Origin: an uncultured Phycisphaerales bacterium
GTDB taxonomy: Bacteria; Planctomycetota; Phycisphaerae; Phycisphaerales; SM1A02
Reading direction: 5' to 3'
Assembly (NCBI GenBank): GCA_905480395.1
Contig: CAJQQE010000012.1
Coordinates: 147,203-211,202 of the forward strand
DNA: 64,000 nucleotides
The notes under the pieces are model-generated. The model saw nothing but the letters and a program-made list of their open reading frames with translations. It was not told the DNA's origin and did no database searches. Positions within the stretch are counted from its first letter, which is position 1. Each line of letters begins with the position of its first letter. A program made the position numbers and the translations under genes. Below, one piece after another: positions 8,173-16,522 of the stretch.

Positions 8173-9120
8173 TCAGAAAATTCCGAATCGATACGGATCG
8201 CTGGGATCAAGGTGGAGCGTCGATTCCCCGGTGATCCATGCTCGACCCGAGATCGTGGGGATAATGGTTCCGGGCTCGCTTCCCGCCTGCCAAGTGCCGG
8301 AGAACCGTGAGCCGATGATCGATTCTTGGATCCACGTCGCGCCTTCCGCGAGCCTTCCGTCGGCGGCCAGGCACGCGAGTTTCGCACTGGTCCCCGTTCC
8401 GCAGGGAGAGCGGTCATAGGCACCTCCGGGGCAGAGGACGAAGTTTCGACCGTGGCCACCATCGGCGGGAGGTCCAAAGAGCTCCACGTGATCGACCGGG
8501 CCAGCGTGTGCCCCGGTCCCGTCCTGCCCGGCGGCGTTCATGGCTCGGCGGATGCGTGACGCGAGTTTGGTGAGCGTTCCTCGTCGCTCGAACTCGAGTG
8601 ACTCGCCATGGTCTTCGATCAGGGCGAACCAGTTGCCGCCCCAGGCGATATCCGCATGGACCAGTCGGTCGTCGAGGGGCACGGGTACGCGATGGCTCGT
8701 TCTTCGCGAGGCGACGTTTTTCACAGCGACGACCCCGTCGGGTTTGATGGTCGCGGTGACGGGACCGACGGGCGTGTCGAGCTGAATGGTCTCGCCGGGC
8801 GTGGTAGAGGCTCGGCCCAGATGCTGGAGGGTCCGGACCACGCCGATCGTTCCATGGACACACATCCCCAGAACGCCGACATTGTTGACGAAGATGACGC
8901 CAGCGTCCGAGGTTGGGTTCTCCGGTGGACGAAGGATGGCCGCGACCAGAACTTCGGATCCGCGGGGCTCGAGAACCACCGCAGTTCGAAGGTGATCAAA
9001 TTGGGATGAAAGCAATTTCGCCTGCGTGGCAAGGGAGCCGCCGCCGAGATCTGGTCCGCCTTCCACGATCACTCGGGTGGGTTCGCCTTCGGTATGGCTG
9101 TCGATGGCCTTGATGGACAT
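8173..9120 (-). CDS. 4-hydroxyproline 2-epimerase (proline racemase family)
   Basis: This 315-residue cofactor-independent epimerase would convert trans-4-hydroxy-L-proline to cis-4-hydroxy-D-proline. Both catalytic cysteines are present: C87 in 'GMCVHGTIG' and C240 in 'DRSPCGTGTSA'. Two cysteines indicate epimerase/racemase activity; the trans-3-hydroxyproline dehydratases carry Ser or Thr at the first site. The first motif has Val where Gly is usual. The frame is open to 9165, but 'MSIKAIDSHTEGEPTRV' at 9120 matches the family N terminus, so that start is preferred. The gene leads the DapA-like gene. No D-hydroxyproline oxidase gene is visible in the window. Confidence 0.9.
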   Translation of the reverse strand: MSIKAIDSHTEGEPTRVIVEGGPDLGGGSLATQAKLLSSQFDHLRTAVVLEPRGSEVLVAAILRPPENPTSDAGVIFVNNVGVLGMCVHGTIGVVRTLQHLGRASTTPGETIQLDTPVGPVTATIKPDGVVAVKNVASRRTSHRVPVPLDDRLVHADIAWGGNWFALIEDHGESLEFERRGTLTKLASRIRRAMNAAGQDGTGAHAGPVDHVELFGPPADGGHGRNFVLCPGGAYDRSPCGTGTSAKLACLAADGRLAEGATWIQESIIGSRFSGTWQAGSEPGTIIPTISGRAWITGESTLHLDPSDPYRFGIF

Positions 9121-9209
9121 GGAGCGAAAGGTAACCGAGTCGTCCGTCTTCGGCGTGGACGCCAACGAATGTCGTCGCCAGCAGGTTCGATGCGGAATCG
9201 ACCGGGGGC

Positions 9210-11051
9210 TCAGGGAGCTTCAAACTCACGCCAGTCCGGGAGGATTCTCGCGAGTTCCGGGAGCAGGGCGGTCATGAAGTCAGCCACTTGAACCTCGAAC
9301 ATCGCGAGAATCTCATCATCGTCATCGTTGCTCCCAGCCGAATAGGTCGAGTTCAGCTGGATTTTGCAGTAGTAGGCGTACTCGGAAGTGAGGTCGAAGG
9401 CGACGTTCTCAACCGACATGGCGCTGGCCGTCGTTCGACCGTTGGCGACGAAGAAATACGCGCCCAGATTCCGCTGCGATGGATTTTTCGGATCTGTGAA
9501 GATCGTGGTCCGGAGGGCAATCTCGCCGATCGGAAGCGGGACTTCGGTGGTGGCGCCGGTGACCGGGTCAGTGATCGAGATGACCTGATAGGGAAGGCCC
9601 GTCGCGCGATTGAGGGTGTCAGTGGTGGTGCCCAGTTCGGGAAGGTCCAGTTCGATGTTGAACGGGTCACGAACGGAGAGAAGCCCGCTATTGGCCCAGC
9701 AAACTTCCGGTACGTGCGGTGCCGTGCCAGCAAGATCGGTGTAGTAGGCAAGATGGAGTTGAAGAAAACCTGGACGATCTTCCTCAGTCGAAACGTAGAG
9801 CCGCTGAAGGTACTGATTGGTGCCGAGAACATCGATGATGGTGTCTCGGAAGACCTCATCCTCACCGTTTTTCTTCCAGCTGCCAACGGTGCTCGGCACG
9901 CTGGTGATGGCTTCACGAGGTTGTACTTGTCTCTTCACGAGATGCAGCCCGAACGCATCGACCGTGGTATTGATGGCGATTCCGCCCGTGAGGAGTAGGA
10001 GGGCGGTGGCCACGCAAATGGGGACGGCGGATCGGTGAAATCGGGCTGGTGCGGCTTTCTGGGTCTCGGCGCTTCCGGCCCCACGTCGGAGCCGATTTCC
10101 ATCCTCGTCTTCGTCGAGAGGTTGAAGAAACCACATCAGGAGAATGAAGAGTCCGAACGTGGGGATCATCCAGACCAGGCCGACCAGCGCATGGAATTGT
10201 CCAAACATGAACTCCTCGCCGTTCATCCCGAGAATTCCCAGCGTGCAGATCCGAAGGACATTGATCACGATCGCAATGGGAAGTCCGGTGGTGATCAGGA
10301 GGAGACGGAGCCACCAGCGGTCCAGGCCGACGTAGGCGATGACCGTCCCGAGAGCGAGGAACGCCATGAGCATCCGCATTCCTGAGCAGGCTTCGGCGAC
10401 ATCGAGTGGATAGGTGTTTCCTCCCGGCAGAAGGATCTCGATGTAGTTCCCACGAAGCGGCAACAGGTTGTACCCGATCAGGTCGAGCGCTTGCCAGGAT
10501 CCCCACGCCGCCATGGACTGCATCGGGAGCGTGATTTCCAAAAGTACCTTGTCGGTGATTCGCTGCCCGAAGACGAAGACGTAGAGCAGGGGAAACCAAA
10601 TCCAGACGAGGGAGCGCCATCCGAGAATCGCGATGCAGCCACCGCTCAGCCCGAGGAAGACGCCGACCGCACGCATGTTGTGGCTGTTGAGAAAAGTCGA
10701 CTCTGGTGCGAGCCAGGTCGCGGCGTACCAGAGGATGCCCAAGCCGATCAGAAAGAGCCCGCTCCAGGTTGATTGGAAGGGGCGAGTGAACAGGTCCGCC
10801 TTGTGAAGGAAAACGACGTACACCGCGATCAACGGAATGAAGAGGGTATGTCCCCAGTCCGCGGAATCGGTCGTCGCATAGTGGTATTGGAGAAGGAAGA
10901 AGTCGCGGAAGGCGAAAAAGAGTGACGCCATAATCGCAACGCCGATCACCGCGACCACGGCCGGCGAAGGGACGAGCCAGCCTGCTTCCGTGCCCGGTGT
11001 TTCCGCGGATGCGACGCTTCGTTCGGAATGTTCGTGGGGTGCGTTTTCCAT
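9210..11051 (-). CDS. Exosortase with fused EpsI domain
   Basis: The protein is about 613 residues and inner-membrane. The N-terminal two thirds contain about eight hydrophobic segments and the exosortase/archaeosortase active site: C222 in 'VAEACSGMRML', R267 in 'NVLRICTLG' and H287 in 'GQFHALVGL'. The last third, after a charged linker and one more helix, is an EpsI-like periplasmic domain that includes 'PHVPEVCW'. Exosortases cleave and probably transfer proteins with a PEP-CTERM-type tail during export. Fusion to EpsI is a known arrangement. The frame is open to 11192; the ATG at 11051 (MENAPHEHSE) is chosen since the upstream residues are polar and unrelated. A candidate substrate in this window is the protein at 29021-29707. 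Confidence 0.92.
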   Translation of the reverse strand: MENAPHEHSERSVASAETPGTEAGWLVPSPAVVAVIGVAIMASLFFAFRDFFLLQYHYATTDSADWGHTLFIPLIAVYVVFLHKADLFTRPFQSTWSGLFLIGLGILWYAATWLAPESTFLNSHNMRAVGVFLGLSGGCIAILGWRSLVWIWFPLLYVFVFGQRITDKVLLEITLPMQSMAAWGSWQALDLIGYNLLPLRGNYIEILLPGGNTYPLDVAEACSGMRMLMAFLALGTVIAYVGLDRWWLRLLLITTGLPIAIVINVLRICTLGILGMNGEEFMFGQFHALVGLVWMIPTFGLFILLMWFLQPLDEDEDGNRLRRGAGSAETQKAAPARFHRSAVPICVATALLLLTGGIAINTTVDAFGLHLVKRQVQPREAITSVPSTVGSWKKNGEDEVFRDTIIDVLGTNQYLQRLYVSTEEDRPGFLQLHLAYYTDLAGTAPHVPEVCWANSGLLSVRDPFNIELDLPELGTTTDTLNRATGLPYQVISITDPVTGATTEVPLPIGEIALRTTIFTDPKNPSQRNLGAYFFVANGRTTASAMSVENVAFDLTSEYAYYCKIQLNSTYSAGSNDDDDEILAMFEVQVADFMTALLPELARILPDWREFEAP

Positions 11052-11687
11052 GGTCGGAAGAGCTGGGTCAAGTTTACAGATGGGAACCGATGTGAAGACG
11101 GGGTCGGGATATTCTGATTCGCGGTCGATCTCGGCAGATCTATCATCGGTCCTGTCGCTCAAAATTCGGCGATAATTTCGCTGATCGCCCACAATTACGC
11201 GGTGAGTGAATCTTATGAATGGACGATCGTTTGCATTGGCTCAAGCCGAGTTCTCAGCCGGGCCGCCTCGGGCAATGTCAGGTTCCAGATGCTTCCGGCT
11301 CGGACTTGGAATGGGGTTCAATTGAACGTGAGGGGTGTAATCTCGGGGCCTCCGATCATGGTCGGTAGTCCGTGCCCACTGGAATCACCTAAAAGAGAAG
11401 ATCGCACTTCGTGATTCTGCAATTTTCCTTATGCCCCATAACTCACTCGGGGCATTGGCTGGCATGTAGATCATGCAGGGACATCATGGAAGTGATCAGA
11501 TGCCCGTGATCTTGCGACGCGGCCGGATCTCGACGGATCGGGCGGCCGCGCCCGCAGTGAAACTGATTGAGCAGCGCGTGGCGGCGGTGGGATCCCGCTC
11601 GGAAGAGGCACGGCCGGGCGGGGTATGGTCAGGCATTCGCGGCGGCGCTTCGGCGGGTTGCTCCGCCAGCGGGGCCCCGTCCCTCAT
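11052..11687. other. Long intergenic stretch without a convincing gene
   Basis: This stretch of about 640 nt separates the start of the exosortase gene from the end of the sulfotransferase gene. Short open frames exist on both strands (for example 11473-11691 plus), but none has a recognisable motif, ribosome binding site or family resemblance. The first 150 nt are AT-richer than the surroundings and probably hold the exosortase promoter. An imperfect hairpin at about 11646-11673 (CGCT/GGCGG arms with CCGCC/AGCG) lies just past the sulfotransferase stop and could end that transcript, although no T-run follows. Confidence 0.5.
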
Positions 11688-13178
11688 CTAGAGGTAATCG
11701 CCGAGGCCATCGATGAGTGGGCCGATGTGCTTCTCATAGTTCTTCCAGCGCCCTGACGAAGAGGTGTACATCTTCTTGTTGACCTGGTCGTAGCTGATGG
11801 TGGCGGCAACTCGCTTTGACTTGTGAAATTCAAGGCAGGCGTCCTCCCAAGAGAGCCCTAGAAACTCCAGGAGCTTTCTGGTCTCGTTTTCCTGGTCCAC
11901 GACCAGCTTGTCGTAGTGCAGGTCCATCATTTCAATCTCGAGTGTCTGCATCCAGTACTCCTGGAGCTCGTGCCGTTGAACCCACATTTGTGCAAGCCAT
12001 TTGAGTTGGTTCGTGTACTTGTGCCTGGTCGAGACAAGATTTGTGGTGTAACACGAGATGCAGTTATCAAGTGGATGCCGATGCAGCATGATCATGCGTG
12101 ACTTCGGCAGGATGAGCGAGAGGAAGCCTGCCTGGTTATGCAGTGAAAGAGATTTATTGGTGATGCGAGTAGGGCTTGTGGTTATCCACTTGGTGGCCTC
12201 CATGTACTGGCGTGCCATCACATTCGCATCTTCCACTCGCATGTCCACGAGGCAGGTTGGGTACGGGTTGAACGAGTCCATCGTCTTTGGGGCTCTGTGA
12301 ATCACACTAGTGCTGACGACAAGCTCTCCGGCATTTTCGACCTCGGGGTGCATGCTGAGAATCTGTTCCAAGAGGCTCGTTCCACTGCGGGGATTTCCCA
12401 CAATGAACACCGGCTCCTCGTGGTGTACTGAGGCGTGAGCGAGCGCGCGGACGTTTTCGTGCGTCATGAGATCGCAGATCGTCTGGTTGACCTTCTCGTT
12501 TGCCTCGGAATCCCAAGTCGCACCGGAAATAGCGTGGGCGGTCGCAGCAGATTCCCATGCTCGATCATATTCTCCGAGGCGGTCATAGGCTTTCGCAAGC
12601 ATGAACCAGGCGTCTATCACGGGGCTATCGCTCGCTTCGGGGTTCGCGACGTTGGTCTTCGCCCAATCAAGGTAGTTCTTGATCACATCGATCGCTTCGC
12701 CATATTTTTTCTCTTGCATCAGCAGTCTTGGGGCGAGGCTCGCGACGCCTCCAACAAATTCCTCTCCCAATGGAGCTGAATGAAGGACTTCCCAAGCCTG
12801 TTCGGTTTTTCCGGTTCGCTCATAGATATTGCTGATCATCAGCAGAGCTCCTGGCCATCCATTCGCCAGTTTCTTGAAAATCTCTGCTTGGTGAAGAGCC
12901 GCTTCAAGTGATCCTCCCAGCATCAATGCATTCGTTGCTCGTCCCGCGTACTCCGCATTGTGCGGGTCGAGTTGGGTCAGTCGTTCGTAGACATTGGCGG
13001 CGGCGAGATAGTCGTTGGCCTTGAGGAGTACGTCGCCCTTCAGCAGGAGGGCGTCCTTGTTTTCTGAATCTTTTTCAAGCACAACATCCGCTTGTTCAAG
13101 GGCCAGAGAACCGAGCTCCATTTTCAGGAATTCACGGCCGTTGGAAATGATTTCGTCGGTGGTTTGAGAGATTGCCAT
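11688..13178 (-). CDS. TPR-containing sulfotransferase
   Basis: The product has 496 residues. Residues 1-230 form a helical TPR-like solenoid ('ALLLKGDVLLKANDYLAAANVYERL' region and two or three further repeats). Residues 255-490 are a sulfotransferase domain with the 5'-phosphosulfate loop 'VGNPRSGTSLLEQ' at about 260-272 and the 3'-phosphate-binding 'RHPLDNCIS'. It would transfer sulfate from PAPS to a glycan, protein or small molecule. TPR-sulfotransferase fusions are common in Planctomycetota and marine bacteria. The frame is open to 13379, but that extension is antisense to the next gene; MAISQTTDEI at 13178 is the likely start. It is divergent from the trigger-factor-like gene across 76 nt. 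Confidence 0.9.
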   Translation of the reverse strand: MAISQTTDEIISNGREFLKMELGSLALEQADVVLEKDSENKDALLLKGDVLLKANDYLAAANVYERLTQLDPHNAEYAGRATNALMLGGSLEAALHQAEIFKKLANGWPGALLMISNIYERTGKTEQAWEVLHSAPLGEEFVGGVASLAPRLLMQEKKYGEAIDVIKNYLDWAKTNVANPEASDSPVIDAWFMLAKAYDRLGEYDRAWESAATAHAISGATWDSEANEKVNQTICDLMTHENVRALAHASVHHEEPVFIVGNPRSGTSLLEQILSMHPEVENAGELVVSTSVIHRAPKTMDSFNPYPTCLVDMRVEDANVMARQYMEATKWITTSPTRITNKSLSLHNQAGFLSLILPKSRMIMLHRHPLDNCISCYTTNLVSTRHKYTNQLKWLAQMWVQRHELQEYWMQTLEIEMMDLHYDKLVVDQENETRKLLEFLGLSWEDACLEFHKSKRVAATISYDQVNKKMYTSSSGRWKNYEKHIGPLIDGLGDYL

Positions 13179-13254
13179 TTGCCAGATAGTACAAATTCGG
13201 CGAAGATACGGGGAATTTAGGCACCATCCATCACCCTGTATGTAGAGAGATCTC

Positions 13255-14598
13255 TTGAATACTGACTGGCAGCCATTTGATCCCAAAGAGATCAAAATAG
13301 ATGTCTCCCAATTGTCGACTCTTGAGAATCGGCTTGCCATTGAGGTGCCGGCGCCGATAGTCAACAAAGTGTTGGCCACGAACAGAAAACAAGGTGAGCG
13401 AGCCTTTGGAGATGAAGTTCTCCATGGGATGCTGCTGAAATTCTGTATGGAAAGCTGGACGACGAAGATCGATTGGCGTCCATTGTGGCAGGCCGTCCCC
13501 GTGGATGGTTCAGCCGAGCCGGTGCTGCAGGTAGATCACCCCTTTCGGTTCGAAATTGATGTCGATCATCACCCAGAGATCATCTGGCCGGAGTTTCGGT
13601 CGTTGGAGATCATCCGGCCCGTACGAGTCATCTCAGATGATCTGGTTGCCGCTGAAGTGCGTGAACAATGTCTCGTTCTCGGAACGTCAGAAAATCTGGT
13701 GAGTCAGTTTGAGGTGGGCGACCTGATTCGGGCAGAGATTGAAATGCGAGGGCCCAAGGGCCAGGCATTGGCGGAGGCGTTCAAGACTGAGTTCATGGTT
13801 CCTGAATCGGGTAAGCAGCTGAACCTTGCAGGTCTTGTTTTTGATGACATCTTTGCAGCGCTTGAAGAGCGCGTTGTTGGCGATGAAATTTCCTTGGTCA
13901 CAACGGCGACATCGCAGTTTGCAGACACGGCACTTGTCGATCAAGAGATTCGAGTGAAGCTCAGAATTGTGGGCGGCATTCGGAGGAGGCCCATCGCCAT
14001 CGAGGAGGTCCTTGAGCAATATGGAACGCCCAACGAACTAATATTCAAGCAGCAGGTCAGAATCGCCTTGCAGGCGGCAGCCGATCGTGGCCAGAGCGAG
14101 ATCGTGGCGGAGCAGTTTCTCAAATCGCTGTTAGATCAAGTAAAGGATCAATTGCGCATCCCGGATCGCGTGATTCCGCATTTTAAGAATGCAGTGATTA
14201 TGCGGAAGAGAAAAGAACTGAAGGCAGCTGGTTGGACGGCGGAACAGATCGAGCAGGAGTTCGATTCTCGTCGCGAAGTAATCGACGTGATGGCGTTGGG
14301 GCATGCACATCGGCACGCCCTGATCAATCTGCTGACTTCTCATCTCGATGCGAAGGTCGACGAAAAAGATCTCGAGGATTGGGTGGCGGTCACAGCATCC
14401 AAGCAAGGCCGCCGGCCCGAAGAGGTCCGAGCAGAATTGAATCATCCCGAAACCCTGAAAGCGATCGTAAGTACTTTGATGGTTTCAAAGATCACCAAAA
14501 CGCTGTTGAAGAAAGACAGGATTGTGCTGACTGATATGGATGCAGATGAGTGGAACAGGCTGAAGAATTCTGGCGATCGCCAAGAAAATGGCGAGTAG
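13255..14598 (+). CDS. Divergent trigger-factor-like chaperone
   Basis: This 447-residue protein has the overall plan of trigger factor: an N-terminal alpha/beta domain (about 1-115), a middle FKBP-like region starting near 'FEVGDLIRAEIEM' (about 150-245) and a helical C-terminal arm ('EQFLKSLLDQVKDQLRIPDRVI', about 290 onward). The ribosome-docking signature GFRxGKxP of the N domain is not found; the corresponding place reads 'LATNRKQGERAFGDEVL'. The start is a TTG at 13255, with a weak purine stretch upstream. The similarity is at the level of pattern and would need a profile search. A normal trigger factor may lie elsewhere in the genome. It is divergent from the TPR-sulfotransferase. Confidence 0.7.
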   Translation: MNTDWQPFDPKEIKIDVSQLSTLENRLAIEVPAPIVNKVLATNRKQGERAFGDEVLHGMLLKFCMESWTTKIDWRPLWQAVPVDGSAEPVLQVDHPFRFEIDVDHHPEIIWPEFRSLEIIRPVRVISDDLVAAEVREQCLVLGTSENLVSQFEVGDLIRAEIEMRGPKGQALAEAFKTEFMVPESGKQLNLAGLVFDDIFAALEERVVGDEISLVTTATSQFADTALVDQEIRVKLRIVGGIRRRPIAIEEVLEQYGTPNELIFKQQVRIALQAAADRGQSEIVAEQFLKSLLDQVKDQLRIPDRVIPHFKNAVIMRKRKELKAAGWTAEQIEQEFDSRREVIDVMALGHAHRHALINLLTSHLDAKVDEKDLEDWVAVTASKQGRRPEEVRAELNHPETLKAIVSTLMVSKITKTLLKKDRIVLTDMDADEWNRLKNSGDRQENGE

Positions 14599-14958
14599 CC
14601 ACGATTGAGCGGCGGTGCTCCAATGCCACCGATACCCGTGTCGAAGTACATGAAAATCAAAGCCTAAACGGCACGCCAAACTTCTCGGAGTATTTGGCGT
14701 GGTGGTTGTTTGGGGGGGACGGGCAATACCGACCTGCGGAGTCATCTGACATCGCTGACGCGAAGAGATCCGAAGTAGGGAGTGATGGTGGGGGGTGAGA
14801 TGGTGGGGTTGATGAACGCGGTATTGCATCAAGAAACGCATCACGGTCATATCCCAGAACGGCAAACGGTCAAGAACGTCACCAAGTAGCGGGCTCCCGC
14901 GAGGGAACCGGCCCTCATCCCCAGCAAGGTGCGAGGTCGTTTTTGCAGTCTCGAAACA
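14599..14958. other. Intergenic stretch with one stem-loop
   Basis: This stretch of 360 nt lies between the trigger-factor-like gene and the tRNA-Glu terminator-like hairpin. A perfect 9-bp stem with a 12-nt loop (CACGCCAAA / TTTGGCGTG, 14672-14701) sits 70 nt past the stop codon and is followed by a GT-rich stretch; it may end the chaperone transcript. The remainder contains no frame with recognisable coding features. Confidence 0.45.
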
Positions 14959-14959
14959 C

Positions 14960-14990
14960 GAAGAACCACCCGCGGCGCGGATGGTTCTTC
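14960..14990 (-). terminator. Stem-loop downstream of tRNA-Glu
   Basis: The sequence forms a stem of 13 pairs with one C/A mismatch (GAAGAACCA...TGGTTCTTC plus CCGC/GCGG) and a 3-nt loop. It lies about 40 nt past the 3' end of the tRNA on the minus strand. No clear T-run follows on either strand, so factor-independent termination is uncertain; it may also be a 3' processing boundary. Confidence 0.5.
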
Positions 14991-15030
14991 AGGTGTTCAC
15001 GTCCTTCCCGATCGAGGGAAGGCTTACAAA

Positions 15031-15102
15031 TGACCCCAGGGAGAATCGAACTCCCGTTACCAGGTTGAGAACCTGGTGTCCTAGCCGCTAGACGATGGGG
15101 CC
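15031..15102 (-). tRNA. tRNA-Glu (anticodon CTC)
   Basis: The minus strand folds into a complete 72-nt cloverleaf. The acceptor arm is GGCCCCA pairing with TGGGGTC and the discriminator base is A. The D arm contains GTCTAGCGGCTAGGAC, the anticodon stem CCAGG/CCTGG encloses the loop TTCTCAA with anticodon CTC, and the T arm has GGGAG TTCGAAT CTCCC. The D-loop sequence is typical of bacterial tRNA-Glu. CCA is not encoded. A sigma70-like promoter lies directly upstream. Confidence 0.95.
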
Positions 15103-15130
15103 GCGCCCCCATACTGGAGGGGGGTGGAAA

Positions 15131-15158
15131 AGTGTAGCATCCACCGGTTCCTCGTCAA
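15131..15158 (-). promoter_or_regulatory. Sigma70-type promoter of tRNA-Glu
   Basis: On the minus strand TTGACG (15158-15153) and TACACT (15136-15131) are separated by 16 nt. Initiation would fall about 20 nt before the tRNA 5' end at 15102. The -35 element matches the consensus at five of six positions. Confidence 0.7.
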
Positions 15159-15217
15159 CTCATTGGCGAACGACGTCGTGATGGTCGTGTCGAGAAGCTC
15201 GAATTCGCTGGTTTGGC

Positions 15218-15223
15218 AAGGAG
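15218..15223 (+). promoter_or_regulatory. Ribosome binding site deciding the phosphatase start
   Basis: AAGGAG lies 10 nt before the ATG at 15234 but only 1 nt before the in-frame ATG at 15225, which favours 15234. Confidence 0.65.
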
Positions 15224-15233
15224 AATGGACTCA

Positions 15234-16115
15234 ATGGCCGCAAGAGCCCTTCAGTGCATGGAAATCCTTGGTGGGCTCGGACGCCGCGAGGAGCGAATCT
15301 CCGTGAAGGGGATTGATGCGTACATCCTTTCAGAGCCACTCCCCGGGCACGAATCGGGTGGCGACGTTCAATATGCTTCGATGTGCGCTGCAGGCAAGAT
15401 CAGTCGATTCGCGGTCGCGGATGTCAGTGGGCACGGCGACGCGGTTGCGAAATTTGGCGTTGGGCTTCGCGACCTGATGCGTCGATTCATCAACACGCCA
15501 AATCAGGAACGGATGGTCCAGGCGCTGAACCGGGAGATGGGGAGCCTGGTGGACCATGGAATCTTCGCCACGTTCGTAATCATGACCTGGTTTGATCCCA
15601 CCCGTCAGGCGTTCATCTGCGCTGCAGGCCATCCAGACCCGCTCTGGTTTTCGGCCGAGCTCGATCAATGGATGGCATTGTCACCCGCAGCATTCAAGCG
15701 TCCAAGTCGAGAGGCCGACTCCCGTCTCGTCAATCTTCCGCTGGGCGTCATCGATGGGACCGAGTACGAGCAATTCACCGTGCCGATCGGCCCCGGCGAT
15801 TTTATTGTTCTCTATACCGATCACTACATTGAAGCAAGATCGGCGAGTGGCGAGATGCTTGGGGTCGATGGGTTACGAAGGTTGGTGGCGTCATGTGACG
15901 CGAGCGACGCATCAGCACTCGGTCGCCAGATGGAAGCCAAGATCGGGGCCCATTTGGGTTCAATGCCGATCGAAGACGATCGATCGCTGCTGGTGATTCG
16001 TTTCGACCCCGGCATTCAGAATGATATCTCATGGCGAGATCGGATTCGCGGTATGTTCTTAGCGATGATTCCCACCACCTTTGCAAGATCACGAATTGAG
16101 GATCTGACGACATGA
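15234..16115 (+). CDS. SpoIIE/RsbU-type PP2C-like serine phosphatase
   Basis: This cytoplasmic phosphatase of 293 residues lacks an obvious sensor domain; only about 40 residues precede the catalytic domain. The metal-binding aspartates are recognisable in 'SGGDVQYA', 'VADVSGHGD' and 'LYTDHYIEA'. The last motif is usually YTDGxxEA, so the glycine is replaced by histidine while the aspartate is kept. Members dephosphorylate STAS-domain anti-anti-sigma proteins or act at the end of response pathways. No STAS or anti-sigma gene is nearby. The stop codon overlaps the ATG of the truncated haemoglobin gene (ATGA at 16112-16115), which points to translational coupling and a shared role. Confidence 0.88.
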   Translation: MAARALQCMEILGGLGRREERISVKGIDAYILSEPLPGHESGGDVQYASMCAAGKISRFAVADVSGHGDAVAKFGVGLRDLMRRFINTPNQERMVQALNREMGSLVDHGIFATFVIMTWFDPTRQAFICAAGHPDPLWFSAELDQWMALSPAAFKRPSREADSRLVNLPLGVIDGTEYEQFTVPIGPGDFIVLYTDHYIEARSASGEMLGVDGLRRLVASCDASDASALGRQMEAKIGAHLGSMPIEDDRSLLVIRFDPGIQNDISWRDRIRGMFLAMIPTTFARSRIEDLTT

Positions 16116-16522
16116 CGTTTGGACCGGACAACACGCCGTTCGATTCGATGGGCGGGGAGGCCCGTGTCAGGCTCTTGGTCGATGCCTTCTATGACCAAAT
16201 GGAAGCGGCGGCCGAATTCTCAACCATCAGAGTGATGCATCCGGACAATCTCGACGAGAGTCGTCAAAAGCTCTTCGAGTTCTTGTGCGGGTGGTTGGGG
16301 GGACCCCCGCTCTATATGGAACGACGTGGTCATCCAAAGCTTCGAATTCGGCATGCACCGTTCTCCATCGGGGTCAGCGAACGAGACCAGTGGTTGTCGT
16401 GCATGGGGCATGCGATGGATCAGTTGGCGATCGATGGTGAGTTGCGTGAATTCCTCGAGGGCCGTTTCGCACAGGTCGCAGATTTCATGCGGAATAAACC
16501 TGGCGAGAATCCAGAATCCTGA
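16112..16522 (+). CDS. Group II truncated haemoglobin (trHbO type)
   Basis: This 136-residue globin has the group II signature: 'GGPPLYMERRGHPKLRIRH' region with proximal haem ligand H81, and 'ERDQWLSCM' with the group-specific Trp G8 at W94. Y and F residues of the distal pocket ('FYDQM') are in place. Such globins bind O2 and NO and serve in NO detoxification, O2 chemistry or sensing. Its start overlaps the stop of the SpoIIE-type phosphatase gene, so the two are made from one transcript and probably in fixed ratio. Whether the globin informs the phosphatase is speculation. Confidence 0.93.
   Translation: MTFGPDNTPFDSMGGEARVRLLVDAFYDQMEAAAEFSTIRVMHPDNLDESRQKLFEFLCGWLGGPPLYMERRGHPKLRIRHAPFSIGVSERDQWLSCMGHAMDQLAIDGELREFLEGRFAQVADFMRNKPGENPES

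Noticed and set aside
11473..11691. Small plus-strand open frame of 72 codons in a long intergenic region
   Set aside because: No ribosome binding site, no family resemblance and low-complexity Gly/Arg/Ala composition; it also runs into the end of the sulfotransferase gene.
13179..13379. N-terminal extension of the sulfotransferase frame
   Set aside because: It would overlap the divergent trigger-factor-like gene by 125 nt and does not resemble the family; the start at 13178 begins the TPR region.
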